A stretch of DNA of 50,361 nt. Origin: an uncultured Clostridia bacterium. Lineage in GTDB: Bacteria > Bacillota > Clostridia > UMGS1883. The notes beneath the pieces are model-generated. The model worked only from the letters and a program-made list of their open reading frames with translations, was not told the DNA's origin and did not search any database. The position numbers and the translations under genes are program-made. Location: the NCBI GenBank assembly GCA_947589005.1, contig CANPZO010000019.1, forward strand, positions 1-50,361, written 5' to 3'. Below are positions 40,492 through 49,660 of the stretch, piece after piece (the first letter of the stretch is position 1; each line of letters opens with the position of its first letter).

Positions 40492-43072
40492 TGGCCGCTC
40501 CTTTCCGTTTTTTTGCCGGGCGCTTTTTGCCGCCTACCGAGCCGGCGAGCTTGACCAGCTCCGCCAGCAGGAACGGTATCGCTCCAGCCAGTACGCAGAC
40601 GGCGACGGTGCCGCCGTCGGGAACCTCGATATACAGCAAATCCCTTATTGGCCGCGCGGCAACGGTCAAAACGCAGACCGCGGCATTGAGCGCAAGGCAG
40701 GCAAGAGCCGCCGGATTGGAAAAAGCACGCTTTAAGGTCGGGCCCGCGCTGCGCCAGCTCTGACCCATCAGGGTAAAGCCCACACAGAGCGTCAGCATGA
40801 CCGCGCCCCGGCGCATATCGCTGCCGAGTCTGCCCTCGGTCAGTTTATAAACCGCCATGGCGCAGAAGCCCAAAATCAGCCCGCGAAGGACGCTTGTCCT
40901 GAACACGGAACGGCTCAGGCGGCCGCTCTTCATTGTGTTGAGCTCGGTGCGCTTCACCGACGAACGGTGATACGGCTCACACCAAATGCCCACCGACGCC
41001 GCGACACATATGGCCAGCTCGAGCCAGACGGCTCCGACCGACGAAAACGGAGTTGAATACCCTATCGCCAGCGCGCCAAGGGCGCAGAACGCCTGGGCTA
41101 TGCCGCAGGTGAGCAGAAAGCCTATCATACGCTCCACATTCAGGAAGGTTCGCTTGCACTCCTTAACGGCCTCGGCAATACGCCCGAGACCGGCGCCGGC
41201 TATCCTGACGTCGGCCGCGGCGGAGCATATCTTCGCTCCGGCGTCGGTGGTCACCGAAACATCGGCGCTGTTCATGGCGCTGATGTCGCGTATGCCTCTG
41301 CCTACGACTATCACGTTTTCCTTTTCATTGAGGGCGGCGACTATCTCCGCCTTTTGACGGGCGCCTATGTCCGCAAAGACAGAGGTCCGTCTGAGACCGC
41401 GTATATTGGAGCAGTCCACGCCCGCGCCCTGAGCGATGCCGCCGGTGGGTATGCCGCTCTGCTCCGCAACGGCGGCGGCGGTCGTGAGATTTTCGTTTGT
41501 GATAAGGCAGGTCCTTACGCCCATGGACTGGAGCTGCTTCACGGCGGCGGGCGTGTCCTTCCTTATGGCGGTGCTGAGCCCTATAAGGCCCGCGAATATC
41601 AGGTTCTCCTTCAAGGACGTTTCGTCCTGCTCGGGAGCGTAAACCGTTTCTTTAAAGGCCACCGCCATCACCGACATGGCCTTGGCGGCCATACGGTTGC
41701 TTTCTTCTATAACGGAAGAAAGATCCCTCGCCGCGTCAAAATCCCTGACGCCGCCGTCGTATATTTTTCCGCACCAGGCGGCCACCGCGTCGGGGGCGCC
41801 CTTGCAGATGACTATATGTCCGTGCTCGGTCTTGTGGACCGTTGTCATCAGGCGGTTCTCTTTATGGTTGTCAAGCACCATTTCGGTCGGGACTGTCTGT
41901 CTTATCTCCGCGATCGTACAGCCGTGCTTCACCGCGTCCTCAATTAGGGCGGTCTGCATGGGGTCGCCCACCGGACGGTCGCCGCTTATATCGGCGGTGG
42001 TACACATGGCCGCCAACAGCCGGAGCTTGTTTGCGTCCAGGCCATTCCCGGGCCGAAGCTCACTGACCTCAAAGCTCTGCTGGGTAAGGGTGCCGCGCTT
42101 GCCCACGCAGAGCATGGTGGACGCGCCCAGAGTATCAACCGCCGAGGCGGACCTGGGCTCGACGCCGCGTTTGCGCAGCTTAAGAGCGTTAAGGTTCATG
42201 GTAAGCAGCACCAGCGGCGGCAGCGTGACGGGCAGCACCGAAACCGCGGCGTACACGGAATTTTCAAAGGCGGAGGTCATGCCGTAGCCCCAAGCCAGCC
42301 TGAGCAGCAAGGCCGCCAGCCATACCAGTATCGCCACCACGCCGAAAATGTTGCCTATGGAGGCGTTTTTCCGTGCCAGAGACGAGACCTTGTCCTCGTT
42401 GACGGTCATAAGGCCCATGGTCGAGCCAATCTGAGTGTTGCGGCCGGTGGCGGTAATTATGGCCTTGAGGCTGCCGCTGACGAGCCTTGTGCCCATGAAC
42501 ACCACCGTCTCGTTCTCATCGACGGCATAGCCTCCGCCGTCGCTCTTGGTCACCGAGCCTCCGTCTCCGTTAAGAATAGTTTCGTCCACCACGACGCCGC
42601 TGCACTCTATTATCTTGGCGTCGGCCGGCACGGTCTGTCCCGCCGACAGCAGAAATACGTCCCCCTGAGCCAGCAGCATGGCCGGAACCTCCGCTTTAAT
42701 GCCGTTGCGGATAACGGTGACGTTATCATTTTGCATTGAGCCGAGTATCCTTAGCGGCGAGCTGTCCCGGCGCAGATTTATGTACCCCACGACAGTGTTG
42801 GCCGCGGCGCACAGAACAAAAAACGCCGCCATATATTTGCCGTAAACACCGCCGGTGACAAAGTGTACTGCGGCAACGGCTATCAGTATGATATTCATCA
42901 ACGAAAAAATGTGTCTGCTCATTCCAACAAAGGCGTTCATCTTCACGGGGACGCGGACAACATTCCTGCCGCGGCTGTGTATCCTCTCGTGGGCCTTCTT
43001 TATGGTAAGGCCGTTATCGATGTCCGAGCCCAGCTCCGCCGCTATATCTTTTGCGGACCTTTTGTAATTCAT
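40481..43072 (-). CDS. P-type ATPase-like protein lacking catalytic residues
   Basis: 863 aa, with the full architecture of a P2-type cation ATPase: N-terminal cation-ATPase domain, membrane pairs near 55-95 and 240-295, a large cytosolic loop (300-640) and four to six C-terminal helices. Catalytic motifs are degenerate: the phosphorylated Asp motif DKTGT reads G324-K-R-G-T, so Asp is Gly; TGES reads NGDG (168-171); the M4 PEGLP reads PVTLP (281-285); TGD reads TNE (525-527); TGDGVND reads VGRGIRD (590-596). KGAP (424-427) remains. It cannot run the normal phosphoenzyme cycle, yet it has a good promoter and start (GAGGAG, 7 bases) and no stop. Perhaps a regulatory or scaffold pseudoenzyme. 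Confidence 0.88.
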   Translation of the reverse strand: MNYKRSAKDIAAELGSDIDNGLTIKKAHERIHSRGRNVVRVPVKMNAFVGMSRHIFSLMNIILIAVAAVHFVTGGVYGKYMAAFFVLCAAANTVVGYINLRRDSSPLRILGSMQNDNVTVIRNGIKAEVPAMLLAQGDVFLLSAGQTVPADAKIIECSGVVVDETILNGDGGSVTKSDGGGYAVDENETVVFMGTRLVSGSLKAIITATGRNTQIGSTMGLMTVNEDKVSSLARKNASIGNIFGVVAILVWLAALLLRLAWGYGMTSAFENSVYAAVSVLPVTLPPLVLLTMNLNALKLRKRGVEPRSASAVDTLGASTMLCVGKRGTLTQQSFEVSELRPGNGLDANKLRLLAAMCTTADISGDRPVGDPMQTALIEDAVKHGCTIAEIRQTVPTEMVLDNHKENRLMTTVHKTEHGHIVICKGAPDAVAAWCGKIYDGGVRDFDAARDLSSVIEESNRMAAKAMSVMAVAFKETVYAPEQDETSLKENLIFAGLIGLSTAIRKDTPAAVKQLQSMGVRTCLITNENLTTAAAVAEQSGIPTGGIAQGAGVDCSNIRGLRRTSVFADIGARQKAEIVAALNEKENVIVVGRGIRDISAMNSADVSVTTDAGAKICSAAADVRIAGAGLGRIAEAVKECKRTFLNVERMIGFLLTCGIAQAFCALGALAIGYSTPFSSVGAVWLELAICVAASVGIWCEPYHRSSVKRTELNTMKSGRLSRSVFRTSVLRGLILGFCAMAVYKLTEGRLGSDMRRGAVMLTLCVGFTLMGQSWRSAGPTLKRAFSNPAALACLALNAAVCVLTVAARPIRDLLYIEVPDGGTVAVCVLAGAIPFLLAELVKLAGSVGGKKRPAKKRKGAANER

Positions 43073-43092
43073 AGCAAGTCTCCTCTATATTT

Positions 43093-43210
43093 AGGCGATA
43101 CCGCGCGGAAATCGCGCCGACGATTTTTTGACGGAACGACAAAAACGGCGGGGGAATACAGTTTATTCCGAGGCGTTTCCGTAAAGGCGGTCCTTGCGCG
43201 GCATTGTCTT
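43093..43210. repeat. Palindromic element in the leader of the P-type ATPase homologue
   Basis: The left end GATACCGCGCGG and the right end (reverse complement AAGACAATGCCGCGCAAGG) are imperfect inverted copies; a nested GGAATA...TTATTCC palindrome lies near 43152-43171. The 16-base right end (43195-43210) recurs inverted and perfect at 44162-44177 beyond yitT. Confidence 0.5.
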
Positions 43211-43263
43211 TAGTAAGCCCAGTGGCTGAAAAAGCGTGATTTTTTCAATCTATCTATGGAAGT

Positions 43264-43292
43264 ATTATACCATATACGTGCTATTTTGTCAA
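43264..43292 (-). promoter_or_regulatory. Promoter of the P-type ATPase-like gene
   Basis: Minus strand TTGACA (43292-43287), 17 bases, TATAAT (43269-43264); it overlaps the end of yitT and gives a leader of about 185 bases. Confidence 0.8.
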
Positions 43293-44137
43293 TCCAATAT
43301 TTGCCTGAAGCCCTCGCCCATCACTTTGGACGCCTCGGCCACCGTCACAAAGGCCGCCGGATCCTCAGCCGCGACGATATCCCTCATGGCTTTGTATTCC
43401 CTGTTTTGTATCACGCACATGAGCACCTTCGTCTCCCTGTGGGAAAACGCGCCCTGCCCAAGGAGGAAGGTTGCGCTTCGGTCCATTTCGGTTATTACGC
43501 GGCGGGCGATGGCCTCGCTTCGCTCCGACACCACCAAAAGCAGCCGTCCCCTGTCGCCGCCATAAACCAGCCCGTCGATGACTCTGGTCTGACAAAACAG
43601 GGCGACGGCCCCCAGCATCACCGACTCGGCGTTCCTGAAAATGACCGCGGACGAGGCCAGTACCGCCCCGTCGATAAGAAGCAGAGCCTTGCCCACCTGA
43701 ATGTGGGGACGCTTTTTTTCAATTATAAACGATATTATATCCGTCCCGGCGGTGGTCGAGCCGCTGAGGAAGATTATCCCCAGTCCCGCGCCCATGAACA
43801 CTCCGGCAAATACCGAACCCAGCAGCCGGTCGCCGGCGTACTGAGGAAAAAACGGCGTTACCCCCAGGTCGAGTATAAGGCTGTTGAGGGCCAGCGTCCT
43901 GAGCGTGCGCAGAGTAAAACGCCGCCCCATAAACTTGACGGCCAGAAGCAGCAGAGGAATGTTTATGAGCAGCGTCATAAGTCCCACCGGCGTGCCGGTG
44001 AGGTATTTTATCATGATAGCGACGCCCGACGCGCCGCCGGGGGCGATATTGATTTTTTCGGAAAAACAGTATATCCCCACCGCCAAAAGCACCGAGCCCA
44101 GCACGTCGGCCCCAAGCCCAAGCATGAATTTTTTCAT
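43289..44137 (-). CDS. YitT family membrane protein (DUF2179)
   Basis: 282 aa. Five to six membrane helices (about 1-200) with GASGVAIMIKYLTGTPVGLM, GGSTTAGTDIISFIIEKK-like segments, and a C-terminal DUF2179 cytosolic domain (about 215-282: TFLLGQGAFSHRETKVLMCVI). Function unknown. The ATG at 44137 (MKKFMLGL) is preferred; a GTG 6 codons upstream lies inside a hairpin. Neither has a clear Shine-Dalgarno, and the hairpin lies 7 bases before the ATG. Confidence 0.88.
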   Translation of the reverse strand: MKKFMLGLGADVLGSVLLAVGIYCFSEKINIAPGGASGVAIMIKYLTGTPVGLMTLLINIPLLLLAVKFMGRRFTLRTLRTLALNSLILDLGVTPFFPQYAGDRLLGSVFAGVFMGAGLGIIFLSGSTTAGTDIISFIIEKKRPHIQVGKALLLIDGAVLASSAVIFRNAESVMLGAVALFCQTRVIDGLVYGGDRGRLLLVVSERSEAIARRVITEMDRSATFLLGQGAFSHRETKVLMCVIQNREYKAMRDIVAAEDPAAFVTVAEASKVMGEGFRQILD

Positions 44138-44144
44138 AAAAACA

Positions 44145-44213
44145 CCGTCAAACACTATTTTAAGACAATGCCGCGCAGAGACGCACGGCGCTTCTCTTAA
44201 TAGTATTTGACGG
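44145..44213 (-). promoter_or_regulatory. Inverted-repeat hairpin just upstream of yitT
   Basis: The 44145-44165 and 44195-44213 arms are inverted copies (CCGTCAAACACTATT... and ...AATAGTATTTGACGG); in the mRNA the stem (at least 15 bp) is followed by TGTTTTT and then the ATG, so it looks like a terminator or attenuator directly before the start. Confidence 0.65.
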
Positions 44214-44231
44214 CGCCGGATTATTATTCCT

Positions 44232-45320
44232 TTATTTTTCGTCGGGGCTGTGCTCTATGTACTTCACATGGTACTCCTCGAAGCTCTCTATTCCCTTTTC
44301 CTTCATGTCCATGCTGACCTCTTTGCCCACGTACCTGATGTGCCAAGGCTCATCCTCATAGCCGGTTATGCCCTCGATATCGGCGGTATAACGTATTATG
44401 AAGCCATACTCCCAACAATGCTCCCTCACCCAGGGGCCCTCTGGAGTATTTATGAAATTGCGCAGGCCGTCGGTCGAGCCGAAAAGGTCGATGGCCATGC
44501 CGGTGTGATGCTCGCTGTGGCCCGGACGGGCGCTGTAGCGGTCAACATTCTCCTTGCTGTCGGAGGAAAGGTAGCGGTTGTAAAGACCCTTCTGATAGTC
44601 CACCGACCTGTAGGCCGAAACCGCCCTGATACGCTTTCCCGCGGCCTTTGCCGCGGCCTTGAGCTCCAGATAGGCGTCGCCGGTCTCCTTGCGCATCTCA
44701 TATCCGTCTATCGACACAAGGTCGGGCGGACGGTAGCCATCGGGTACGGTGTAGTATTTATTCACTATCATGAGCGGGTCGTCATAAGTGTCTACAGGGA
44801 CGTCGTATTCGTACCAGGGCTTATCCAGATAAGCGTTGACCCTCCATACCACGTCGCCGGGGTCCATCTCCGGATTTAGCTCCTGATACGCCTCGTATCG
44901 GTCCTGCTTATCCTCCTCATAGTAGTAAAACGAGGCAAACTCGTTTTTCGGCTGGGGCACGGCCTCACTCTCGCCTCCCGTTTCCTGAGTCTCATTTTCC
45001 TCAAACATTTTAAGGTCCTCCGCGCTGTCGCCCTTCGACTTTTTCAGCGGCACGGAGTCGGCCGCCTTGGCGGTCTTTCCGCCGTCCTTCGCGTCTCCGC
45101 CGCCCGAGCCCACGCTCTTGGCCCTCACCACTATTATAAGCGCGGCGGCCAGTATTATGACAAGGGACCACGCTATGCAGCTGGATATTATAAGATTTCT
45201 CTTTTTCCGGCGCTCCTTTTCCCTTTTTATGCGGCGCATCTCCGCGCGGCGCTGGGATATCCGGAGTTCCTCCTCGTCGGTCTGTAAATTTTTTCCGGTG
45301 TCGGTATTAACCGTGTTCAT
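44232..45320 (-). CDS. D-alanyl-D-alanine carboxypeptidase, VanY type
   Basis: 362 aa. A basic cytosolic N-terminus (RRAEMRRIKREKERRKKR), one membrane helix (about 42-66), a Glu/Lys/Ser-rich linker (about 70-140), and an external M15B peptidase domain (about 200-355). Zinc-ligand motifs are RPGHSEHHTGMAIDLFG and EPWHIRYVG. It trims the terminal D-Ala of peptidoglycan stems. The ATG at 45320 has GAGGGG 6 bases upstream. Confidence 0.9.
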   Translation of the reverse strand: MNTVNTDTGKNLQTDEEELRISQRRAEMRRIKREKERRKKRNLIISSCIAWSLVIILAAALIIVVRAKSVGSGGGDAKDGGKTAKAADSVPLKKSKGDSAEDLKMFEENETQETGGESEAVPQPKNEFASFYYYEEDKQDRYEAYQELNPEMDPGDVVWRVNAYLDKPWYEYDVPVDTYDDPLMIVNKYYTVPDGYRPPDLVSIDGYEMRKETGDAYLELKAAAKAAGKRIRAVSAYRSVDYQKGLYNRYLSSDSKENVDRYSARPGHSEHHTGMAIDLFGSTDGLRNFINTPEGPWVREHCWEYGFIIRYTADIEGITGYEDEPWHIRYVGKEVSMDMKEKGIESFEEYHVKYIEHSPDEK

Positions 45321-45465
45321 ATGTATCCCCTCAATTTCGTTCTTTTTCGACATTAATTTTAGCACTTTCAATAATAAAAGTCAACGGTAAAATTAAAGAA
45401 AAACGGATTTATGCCTCCGTATTACAAAAATTCACAAAAATTTGGCCGGTATTTACATAAAATAT

Positions 45466-45494
45466 TTGACAAATTGACAATAACGTGGTAATAT
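45466..45494 (+). promoter_or_regulatory. Promoter of the first SH3 protein gene
   Basis: TTGACA (45466-45471), 17 bases, TAATAT (45489-45494). A second TTGACA at 45475 overlaps. Confidence 0.65.
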
Positions 45495-45535
45495 TAATTA
45501 TAGTAACTATCAATATATTGACCGCGGAGGCTATT

Positions 45536-46642
45536 ATGAAAAAAGCTGTGGCACTTGCCGCCGTGCTTGTGGCGGCGGCCTGCGCGCTGGCGTTTTATCT
45601 TGTAAAAAGCGGCGCGGGCGGCGTCAACAATTCAAAGGATATAAAGCTGGCCTATCAGGCAATGGAGGACGGGAACTACGAGCGGGCCCGCCGTCTTTAC
45701 GGCTTTGCGGTGAAAAACGGCAGCGCCGGCGAAAAGGACATGGAGATATACGAGCTGCTCGGGGCCTATCTGGACGCGGCGGACGCGCTTAAGAAGGAGA
45801 ACTTTTCCGAGGGCATAGACATCATCGACTCCGTTAAATACAACTATACGGGCCTGTCCATCAGAGAGGATATGGACGCGCTGCGCATAGCCCTGATACA
45901 CGGGCTGACCGTTGACAATCTGCTGGACTCAATGGAGAAGGCCATAAAAGACAAAAAACTGTCCTCGGCAAAGGATGCCGCCGAGGAAGTCAGCCGCCTT
46001 GAGCTCACCGAAAATCAGAGGGAGCGGTACTTTTCCCTCAGCAGGGCCATGAACGCCGACGGCGAGGACGAAACGGAGACGCTGATTTATTACGTTGATT
46101 CGGAGGGCGGCGAGGCTTCTCTTTACAGCGACGCCTCCGCCTCCTCCGACGTCATATGCGCCATTCCCAACGGCGAGGCGGTGGAGGTGCTGGAGCTCAC
46201 CGAAAACGGCTTTGTCAAGGTTTTATACGAACAAAACGACGGATATCTGCCCTTCCGCTGTCTCTCCCCCAACCGGACCTATCGGGACGAGGACAAAGAG
46301 CCGGAGGGCGGGGATAAGGACGAAAGCGACGGCGACGGTAAGGACAGCGCGGAAAAGGAGGACGGCGTCCCCGTTATCGCCGAGCCCGCCGAGGAAGGCG
46401 GCAGCGATAATGACAAGGACGGCGGCTCCGCTATATGGGAGGATTATACCGTCAGGGTCGATCCCGACTCCCTGTCCGGCAAAAAGCTTTCCATCCGCTC
46501 CGGCCCGGGCGCTTCCTATCCCGTGGCCGGCGAGATAACCAGTCCCATGGTCCTCACCGTAGTTGAGGAAAAGGACGGCTGGGGACGGCTGAAATCCGGC
46601 GCCGGTTGGATTGAGCTGGCGTACTGCGACAAGGTCGGCTGA
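45536..46642 (+). CDS. Membrane-anchored protein with SH3-type domains (paralogue 1)
   Basis: 368 aa. An N-terminal hydrophobic anchor (VALAAVLVAAACALAFYLV), a TPR-like helical region (about 30-170: AYQAMEDGNYERARRLYGFAV), an SH3-like domain (about 180-245), an acidic Asp/Glu/Lys/Gly linker (about 250-300), and a second SH3 domain near the end (KLSIRSGPGASYPVAGEI). Bacterial SH3 domains bind cell-wall peptides, so an extracytoplasmic location is likely. The Cys in AAAC has a poor lipobox. Start ATG 45536 after GGAGG. Paralogous to the next gene; function unknown. Confidence 0.8.
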   Translation: MKKAVALAAVLVAAACALAFYLVKSGAGGVNNSKDIKLAYQAMEDGNYERARRLYGFAVKNGSAGEKDMEIYELLGAYLDAADALKKENFSEGIDIIDSVKYNYTGLSIREDMDALRIALIHGLTVDNLLDSMEKAIKDKKLSSAKDAAEEVSRLELTENQRERYFSLSRAMNADGEDETETLIYYVDSEGGEASLYSDASASSDVICAIPNGEAVEVLELTENGFVKVLYEQNDGYLPFRCLSPNRTYRDEDKEPEGGDKDESDGDGKDSAEKEDGVPVIAEPAEEGGSDNDKDGGSAIWEDYTVRVDPDSLSGKKLSIRSGPGASYPVAGEITSPMVLTVVEEKDGWGRLKSGAGWIELAYCDKVG

Positions 46643-46680
46643 CAAAGGCCCAATGTTAAAGTAAGAAAGGCTGTGATTGC

Positions 46681-47736
46681 ATGAAAAAGGCGGTCCATAT
46701 TATTTCCCTGCTTGCGCTTGTGCTGGCGTTCCTTGCGGCCTGCGGCGGAAAGAGCCGAAATGCCGAGCTGGGACGCGAGGCCATGGACGAAGGCAATTAC
46801 GAACGGGCGCTGAGGCTCTACACCTTCGCCATAGAAAAGGACGAGGCCGACAGCGAGGACAAGGAGATATACGAGGTCATCCGCGCCTACATCGACGCCA
46901 ACAACGCCCTTAAGTCCGAGGACTTCGCCGGCGGTCTGCAAATACTTGACGACTGCAAAATAGATTACAGTTCACTTGCGATACGGGCGGATATCGAGCT
47001 GCTGCGCAACCACCTCTCCGACGGAAAATACGCCGACGAAAGGATAAACACGCTGGAAAGCATCATCGACGCGGGGAATTTGGATATGGCGAGGGACATG
47101 ATAACGGATATAAGCCAGCTTTCCCTTACCACAAACCAGCGTTCCCGCCTTGAGGAAATAAGCCGCAAGGTCTCCGATATGCTCAGCGGCAAAGACTCCG
47201 ACAATTACTTCATTTACTACATCGACGGCTCGTCCGACAGCTCCGTACCCATGTATGCCGAGGCCAACGCCGAATCCGATATCCTGACCCGCATATCCGG
47301 CGGCACTCCCGTGGAGGCGCGCGATTTGGCGGGGAACGGCTTTATCATGATAGTTTATAACGGCGAGACCGGTTATGTCAAGGTCTCCGACATAACTCCC
47401 AACGAGCCTGACGGCGGCTCGGACGGCGGCAAGGATAAAGACAATAACAAAGACGACCAAGATAAAGATAAAGATAAAGACCAAGACAAAGACGACGGCG
47501 ACGAAAAGCCCAAGGCGACCGTCCCCGTCGAGGCCATCAGCGCCGACGACACCCTCTTCGCCATTGTGGACATAAACTTCCGTGACGAGCCGAACACTGA
47601 CTGTGAAGTCATAGGCACCATACCCGCCGGCAGCGAGGTCACCTACCTTGGCGAAATGGAGCACGGCTTTTACAAAGTGGAGTACAACGGCGCCGTAGGC
47701 TACGCATACAGCGACTATTTGCAGAGAAGCAATTAA
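46681..47736 (+). CDS. Lipoprotein with SH3-type domains (paralogue 2)
   Basis: 351 aa. Signal peptide with lipobox L18-A-A-C21, so it is a lipid-anchored surface protein. It has the same layout as the preceding gene: helical repeat region (about 28-150: GREAMDEGNYERALRLYTFAI), SH3-like domain (about 180-240), Asp/Lys-rich linker (about 243-275) and a C-terminal SH3 domain (about 285-351). Clear tandem duplication with the upstream gene, 38 bases away. It may be read on into pyk, whose start is 29 bases downstream. Confidence 0.85.
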   Translation: MKKAVHIISLLALVLAFLAACGGKSRNAELGREAMDEGNYERALRLYTFAIEKDEADSEDKEIYEVIRAYIDANNALKSEDFAGGLQILDDCKIDYSSLAIRADIELLRNHLSDGKYADERINTLESIIDAGNLDMARDMITDISQLSLTTNQRSRLEEISRKVSDMLSGKDSDNYFIYYIDGSSDSSVPMYAEANAESDILTRISGGTPVEARDLAGNGFIMIVYNGETGYVKVSDITPNEPDGGSDGGKDKDNNKDDQDKDKDKDQDKDDGDEKPKATVPVEAISADDTLFAIVDINFRDEPNTDCEVIGTIPAGSEVTYLGEMEHGFYKVEYNGAVGYAYSDYLQRSN

Positions 47737-47765
47737 AATAAATAAGGGAAAGGAATGGAGAGAAA

Positions 47766-49520
47766 ATGAGAAAAACAAAAATCATCTGCACCTTGGGTCC
47801 GGCTACCGATGACCAAAAGGTGCTCAGGAGCCTGATGCAGAAGGGCATGAATGTTGCCCGGCTCAACTTTTCCCACGGGGGACACGAGGACCATCTTGTC
47901 CGCATGAACGCGGTCAAGGCCCTCCGTGACGAGCTGGACATACCCGTCGCTATCATGCTCGACACCCGCGGACCGGAAATAAGGATAAAGACCTTCGCCG
48001 AGGGCAGCGCCCCCATTGAGACGGGCGCGCTATTTACCCTGACCACAAGAGATGTGGAGGGCAGCAGCGAAGAGGTCAGCGTCACCTATCCAAATCTGCC
48101 CGCCGAGCTCAAGCGCGGCAGCAGGATACTCATTGACGACGGCCTTATCGAGCTGGAGGCTCAGGACTTTACCGACACCGACATCGTCTGCCGTGTCATC
48201 AACGGCGGAATTCTGCGCAACCGCAAGAGCATCAACCTGCCCGACACCCACATCGAGATGCCCTATATGAACGACCAGGACAGGGGCGACATCGTGTTCG
48301 GCGTGCAGCAGGAGGTGGACATCATCGCCGCGTCCTTTGTGCGCAATGCTTATGATGTCCTTGAAATAAAAAAGATACTTGAGGAGTACGGCGGCGACGA
48401 TATAAAAATAATAGCCAAAATCGAAAACCGCGAGGGCGTAAACAACATCGACGAAATACTCAACGTGGCGGACGGCGTTATGGTCGCCAGAGGCGATATG
48501 GGCGTGGAGATAGCCATGGAGGAACTGCCCCGCATACAGAAAATGCTCATAAAAAAGTGCAGCAGCGCCGGCAAGATATCCATCACCGCCACTCAGATGC
48601 TCGAGTCAATGATAAAGAACCCCCGTCCCACCCGGGCCGAGGTCACCGACATAGCCAACGCGATTTACGACGGAACCAGCGCCATAATGCTGTCCGGCGA
48701 AACCGCCGCCGGCGACCACCCCATCGAGGCTGTGGCCACCATGGCCAAGATAGCCGAGACCACCGAAAAGGCCATAGACTACAAGACCAAGTTCGCCGAA
48801 AACAACGTCATGGGCGACCCGTCCGTCACCAACGCCATCAGCCACGCCACCTGCACCACCGCCATAGATTTGGGCGCGGCGGCGATAATTACCGTGACCC
48901 AGTCCGGCTATACGGCCAGGATGATAAGCAAGTTCCGTCCGGACTGTCCCATCATCGCGCCCACCACAAGTCCACGCAACTACAGGCAGCTCGCCCTTTC
49001 CTGGGGTATAGTACCGGTAATGAGCAAGCCCTGCACTACCACCGACGACCTCTTTGACACCGCGGTGGAGCTGGCCAAAAAGACCGGCCTTGTATGCGAC
49101 GGCGACGTGGTCGTTATCACCGGCGGCGCGCCCGTGGGCGTAAGCGGCACCACCAATCTGCTGAAGGTCCATCTTGTGGGCAATGTCCTCGTTCAGGGCA
49201 CAAGCACCACAAAGATGAGCGTCAGCGGCGAGCTTTTTGTTTCCGACGGCACGGACGACATACTCACCTCGTTCAGGGACGGAATGATACTCTGCGTGCC
49301 CAAGACGACCAACGCCATGCTGCCCATACTGAAGCGCTGCCGCGGCATAATCTGCGAGGAGGACGGAGTGAGCTGCCATGCCAGCATCGTCGGCCTCACC
49401 CTTGACATACCTGTTCTCGTGGGGGCCAAAAACGCCACAAAGCTCCTTAAGAGCGGCACCGTCATTACCATCGACGGAACTCAAGGCACGGTTTACGGCG
49501 GCACCACCAAATTTATTTAG
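47766..49520 (+). CDS. pyk: Pyruvate kinase with C-terminal PEP-utiliser domain
   Basis: 584 aa. It converts phosphoenolpyruvate and ADP to pyruvate and ATP. Motifs: TLGPATDD near the start, RLNFSHG, the Mg/K site MVARGDMGVEI (about 238-248), and MLESMIKNPRPTRAEVTDIANAI split as TQMLESMIKNP and RPTRAEVTDIANAIYDG. The extra last 100 residues carry a PEP-utilising 'His' domain (GVSCHASIVGLTLDIPVLVG), common in Bacillota pyruvate kinases. ATG 47766 after GGAATGGAGAGAAA; no phosphofructokinase gene is next to it. Confidence 0.96.
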   Translation: MRKTKIICTLGPATDDQKVLRSLMQKGMNVARLNFSHGGHEDHLVRMNAVKALRDELDIPVAIMLDTRGPEIRIKTFAEGSAPIETGALFTLTTRDVEGSSEEVSVTYPNLPAELKRGSRILIDDGLIELEAQDFTDTDIVCRVINGGILRNRKSINLPDTHIEMPYMNDQDRGDIVFGVQQEVDIIAASFVRNAYDVLEIKKILEEYGGDDIKIIAKIENREGVNNIDEILNVADGVMVARGDMGVEIAMEELPRIQKMLIKKCSSAGKISITATQMLESMIKNPRPTRAEVTDIANAIYDGTSAIMLSGETAAGDHPIEAVATMAKIAETTEKAIDYKTKFAENNVMGDPSVTNAISHATCTTAIDLGAAAIITVTQSGYTARMISKFRPDCPIIAPTTSPRNYRQLALSWGIVPVMSKPCTTTDDLFDTAVELAKKTGLVCDGDVVVITGGAPVGVSGTTNLLKVHLVGNVLVQGTSTTKMSVSGELFVSDGTDDILTSFRDGMILCVPKTTNAMLPILKRCRGIICEEDGVSCHASIVGLTLDIPVLVGAKNATKLLKSGTVITIDGTQGTVYGGTTKFI

Positions 49521-49585
49521 ACAAAACTTATATAATTTATATATGAAGTTACATTTTATTTGGTAAAATTTGTGCATAATTTTTA

Positions 49586-49614
49586 TTGACTACAGGAATT
49601 TTTTTGGCTATAAT
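49586..49614 (+). promoter_or_regulatory. Promoter of the SCP2 protein gene
   Basis: TTGACT (49586-49591), 17 bases, TATAAT (49609-49614), followed by an A/T-rich leader and AAGGAGG at 49646-49652. Confidence 0.8.
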
Positions 49615-49660
49615 TATATAAAATATAATTATTATAAAAATTTGTAAGGAGGATTTACAA

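Noticed and set aside
40481-43072. Sequencing error as the cause of the lost DKTGT motif
   Set aside because: Five separate catalytic motifs are altered by substitutions in an intact frame; single errors cannot explain it.
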